DNA of 64,000 nucleotides from Eubacteriaceae bacterium Marseille-Q4139 (lineage in GTDB: Bacteria > Bacillota > Clostridia > Lachnospirales > Lachnospiraceae). Shown piece by piece: positions 60,162-64,000 of this stretch (position 1 is its first letter; every line of letters starts with the position of its first letter). The stretch spans positions 1,577,865-1,641,864 of the forward strand of contig JAGTTQ010000001.1 of assembly GCA_018223415.1 (NCBI GenBank). The letters run 5' to 3'. The translations under genes were made by a program, and so were the position numbers. A model generated the notes under the pieces. The model was given only the letters and a program-made list of their open reading frames with translations. It was not told where the DNA came from and did no database searches.

Positions 60162-61334
60162 ATGGCAGATAGTACATTGAAAACTAGTCGACGCAAAAAA
60201 GGCACAGGAAACATTGTAAAAAAATCCAATGGAACTTATTTAGGCAAAATAAAAGTTTCTGGTTATGACGTATTCTACTACACTGGTACCTCTGAAAAAG
60301 AGGTTCAAAAGAAGCTTGCTGAATTTCACGCATTAACACAGCGTAAGGAAATAGTTCCGCGGCGCCAGACTGTTAATGAGTACATAGAAGTCTGGTTAAG
60401 GAACATCAAAAAACCCAGCATGAAGCCTGCTTCTTTTGACCGATTGGAGCGCACCTTTGAAAATCAGATTAAGAATACACAAGTCGGGCGCAGTCAGCTC
60501 GGGAATTTAACAACGCTGGAAATTCAGATGCTGATAAATTCCTATACCCAAACATTATCGTATTCTTCGCTGAAAAAAATTTACAATCTCCTGAATGATT
60601 GTCTGCGATATGCCGTGGCAGTGAGAGATCTTAGTTTTAACCCCGTAGATGGCGTTAGACTTCCCAAAAAGGAAAATTTATCGATTGCGACAAAAGTGAT
60701 TCAGATTTTAAATAGTGAAGATCTGCAAAAGCTGGAAAATGCTCAGTATTCCTCCTGCTCCAATGGGAAACCGCGTTTTCGCTATGCGCCGGCATATGTC
60801 CTGATTGCCAATACAGGGCTACGCTCCGGGGAGGCATTGGCCCTTACCTGGGATAAAGTGGACTTCGATGCTCAAACGATTACCGTCTCTCAAAATGCTT
60901 CGCGTATAAAAAATCGTAGTGAAAATGGAACTTGTCAAAAAGGCAGCCAGCAAATTATCACGTCTACGAAAACGCAAACTGGCATCCGGCAGATTCCGCT
61001 TAATAGTAAGGCCCTTAGCGCATTGAATATGCTGAGAGATCATCAGCTGCAGGAGAATATTCAAACCAATTTTGTGATCGCCACTGCTTCCGGAAAAATG
61101 GTCGTACAAAATTCTTTCTATCAAATTTTCCAGAAGATGCAGAGAAGTCTCGGTATGCAGCCTGTAACAGTCCATGCCCTCCGCCATACGTTTGCCAGCA
61201 ACTTAATAAAAGCAAATGTAGACATTAAGGTCGTAAGTCAGCTGATGGGACACTCTTCTGTAAAAATCACTTATGATACCTATGTGCATACTGATTTAAG
61301 ACGCGCTGCTTCAGCCGTAATGGCCTTGGAATGA
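60162..61334 (+). CDS. int: Tyrosine integrase
   Basis: A 390-aa protein. The N-terminal arm-binding region is GNIVKKSNGTYLGKIKVSG and the core-binding domain follows. Catalytic residues: R in NTGLRSGEALALTWD, H-x-x-R in VTVHALRHTFASNLIK, H in GHSSVKITYDTY with the nucleophile Tyr. AGAAAGGAAGATTTAA precedes the start. It ends about 210 bp from tRNA-Cys, a common attachment target. Confidence 0.92.
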   Translation: MADSTLKTSRRKKGTGNIVKKSNGTYLGKIKVSGYDVFYYTGTSEKEVQKKLAEFHALTQRKEIVPRRQTVNEYIEVWLRNIKKPSMKPASFDRLERTFENQIKNTQVGRSQLGNLTTLEIQMLINSYTQTLSYSSLKKIYNLLNDCLRYAVAVRDLSFNPVDGVRLPKKENLSIATKVIQILNSEDLQKLENAQYSSCSNGKPRFRYAPAYVLIANTGLRSGEALALTWDKVDFDAQTITVSQNASRIKNRSENGTCQKGSQQIITSTKTQTGIRQIPLNSKALSALNMLRDHQLQENIQTNFVIATASGKMVVQNSFYQIFQKMQRSLGMQPVTVHALRHTFASNLIKANVDIKVVSQLMGHSSVKITYDTYVHTDLRRAASAVMALE

Positions 61335-61362
61335 ACAATGCTCGTTGCCCAGAGCGTCATGT

Positions 61363-61384
61363 TTGGTGAACTATTGGTGAACTA
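61363..61384. repeat. Tandem 11-bp repeats downstream of int
   Basis: TTGGTGAACTA occurs twice head to tail. Direct repeats next to an integrase gene are often arm-type binding sites near an att site. Confidence 0.55.
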
Positions 61385-61547
61385 TTTTGCACCGCCCAAC
61401 GGTTTTAAACGGCTCAAAACGGCCATTTCCAGGGCGGCGCACCTTCACCGAACAGACCCCCCATGACGAGCTCAAAAGCCCGCAAACCCGCATAAAACCT
61501 AGATTTTTCACAGAAAAAAGGAACCACATTCCTGTGATTCCTCAAAG

Positions 61548-61618
61548 AGGCGACGACCGGATTTGAACCGGTGATAAGGGTGTTGCAGACCCGCGCCTTA
61601 CCACTTGGCTACGTCGCC
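61548..61618 (-). tRNA. tRNA-Cys (GCA)
   Basis: GGCGACG acceptor stem with CGTCGCC partner, anticodon loop CTGCAAC (GCA) and T loop GGTTCAAATCC. 71 nt without CCA. The nearest tRNA to the integrase. Confidence 0.93.
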
Positions 61619-61634
61619 ATATTCAATTTGACAA

Positions 61635-61706
61635 TGACCCCAACGAGATTCGAACTCGTGTTACCGCCGTGAAAGGGCGATGTCTTAACCGCTTGACCAT
61701 GGGGCC
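61635..61706 (-). tRNA. tRNA-Glu (TTC)
   Basis: GGCCCCA acceptor with TGGGGTC partner, anticodon loop CTTTCAC (TTC) and T loop AGTTCGAATCT. 72 nt. Confidence 0.93.
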
Positions 61707-61790
61707 TAAATTTGCATATCTATCCTATCACATTTAACTGCCTCTGTCAACCAGTTCTCATCCCTATGGAACCGGATAGTATGAAAAAAA

Positions 61791-61863
61791 CTCCCCGAGT
61801 AGGACTTGAACCTACGACAGCGCGGTTAACAGCCGCGTGCTCTACCGACTGAGCTATCGAGGA
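61791..61863 (-). tRNA. tRNA-Asn (GTT)
   Basis: TCCTCGA acceptor with TCGGGGA partner, D arm TAGCTCAGTCGGTAGAGCA and anticodon loop CTGTTAA (GTT). 73 nt. The first gene after the 23S rRNA. Confidence 0.93.
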
Positions 61864-61936
61864 ATATTGAAGATAGGAACTTTCACATACCTTCAAAACC
61901 ACATATTGAACACATCCATCCACCCACAAACCTTCT

Positions 61937-64000
<2,064 letters not shown>

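Overview
The window comes from a low-GC Gram-positive host, most likely a gut Clostridia/Lachnospiraceae bacterium. The evidence is strong AGGAGG-type ribosome sites, Tn4451/Tn1549-type mobile-element gene families (TnpV, TnpW, Maff2, PrgI, PcfB, CD1107/CD1108-like proteins), and a partial 23S rRNA followed by tRNA-Asn, tRNA-Glu and tRNA-Cys at the right edge. Almost everything else is accessory DNA.

Layout. (1) 1-20.4 kb is an AT-rich accessory region. It has a HepT/MntA toxin-antitoxin pair, a DUF5688 protein, a Rad52-like annealing protein with a YqaJ-type exonuclease, a DUF932 gene, a zinc-ribbon/coiled-coil/MORN operon and two XRE regulators around a symmetric operator. Four insertion sequences (IS1182-, IS30-, IS3/IS150- and IS256-type) have entered it. 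Two of them split genes that can be reconstructed exactly. (2) 20,875-55,844 is a GC-rich integrative and conjugative element (ICE) bounded by a perfect 16-bp inverted repeat. It carries a large serine integrase (amber-interrupted), a relaxase and MobC, type IV secretion genes (VirB4, PrgI, TrbL/VirB6-like, Maff2, VirD4, an NlpC/P60 protein), two DNA methyltransferases, ArdA and a ParB-family protein. Its cargo is a MATE/KTR/acetyltransferase operon behind an attenuator, plus an AT-rich unknown gene. (3) 40,487-50,235 is a smaller mobilizable element nested inside the ICE. It splits the Maff2 gene and has its own serine recombinase, TnpW, DnaC-like ATPase, RepA, relaxase, MobC and oriT. (4) 55.8-61.3 kb holds a trypsin-like protease, a primase/helicase with a repeated N-terminus, an excisionase-like protein and a tyrosine integrase that ends about 210 bp from tRNA-Cys. 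The parts on either side of the ICE probably form one tRNA-linked element that the ICE entered, giving a three-level nest.

Most interesting signal. A palindrome (15-bp core GGGACAAWTTGTCCC with ACTTC/GAAGT flanks) occurs 14 times in the ICE backbone and was not seen in the nested element or the flanks. Perfect cores fill the middle. Cores ending GTCTC sit at both ends, which become one contiguous block when the ICE circularises. The ICE encodes a ParB-family protein but no ParA is visible. A KorB-like system of dispersed partition/operator sites is the leading inference.

The ICE looks damaged or detuned. The integrase has an internal TAG, Maff2 is split, and three backbone genes (relaxase, MT-A70 methyltransferase, PcfB) appear to start at ACG or CTG rather than ATG.
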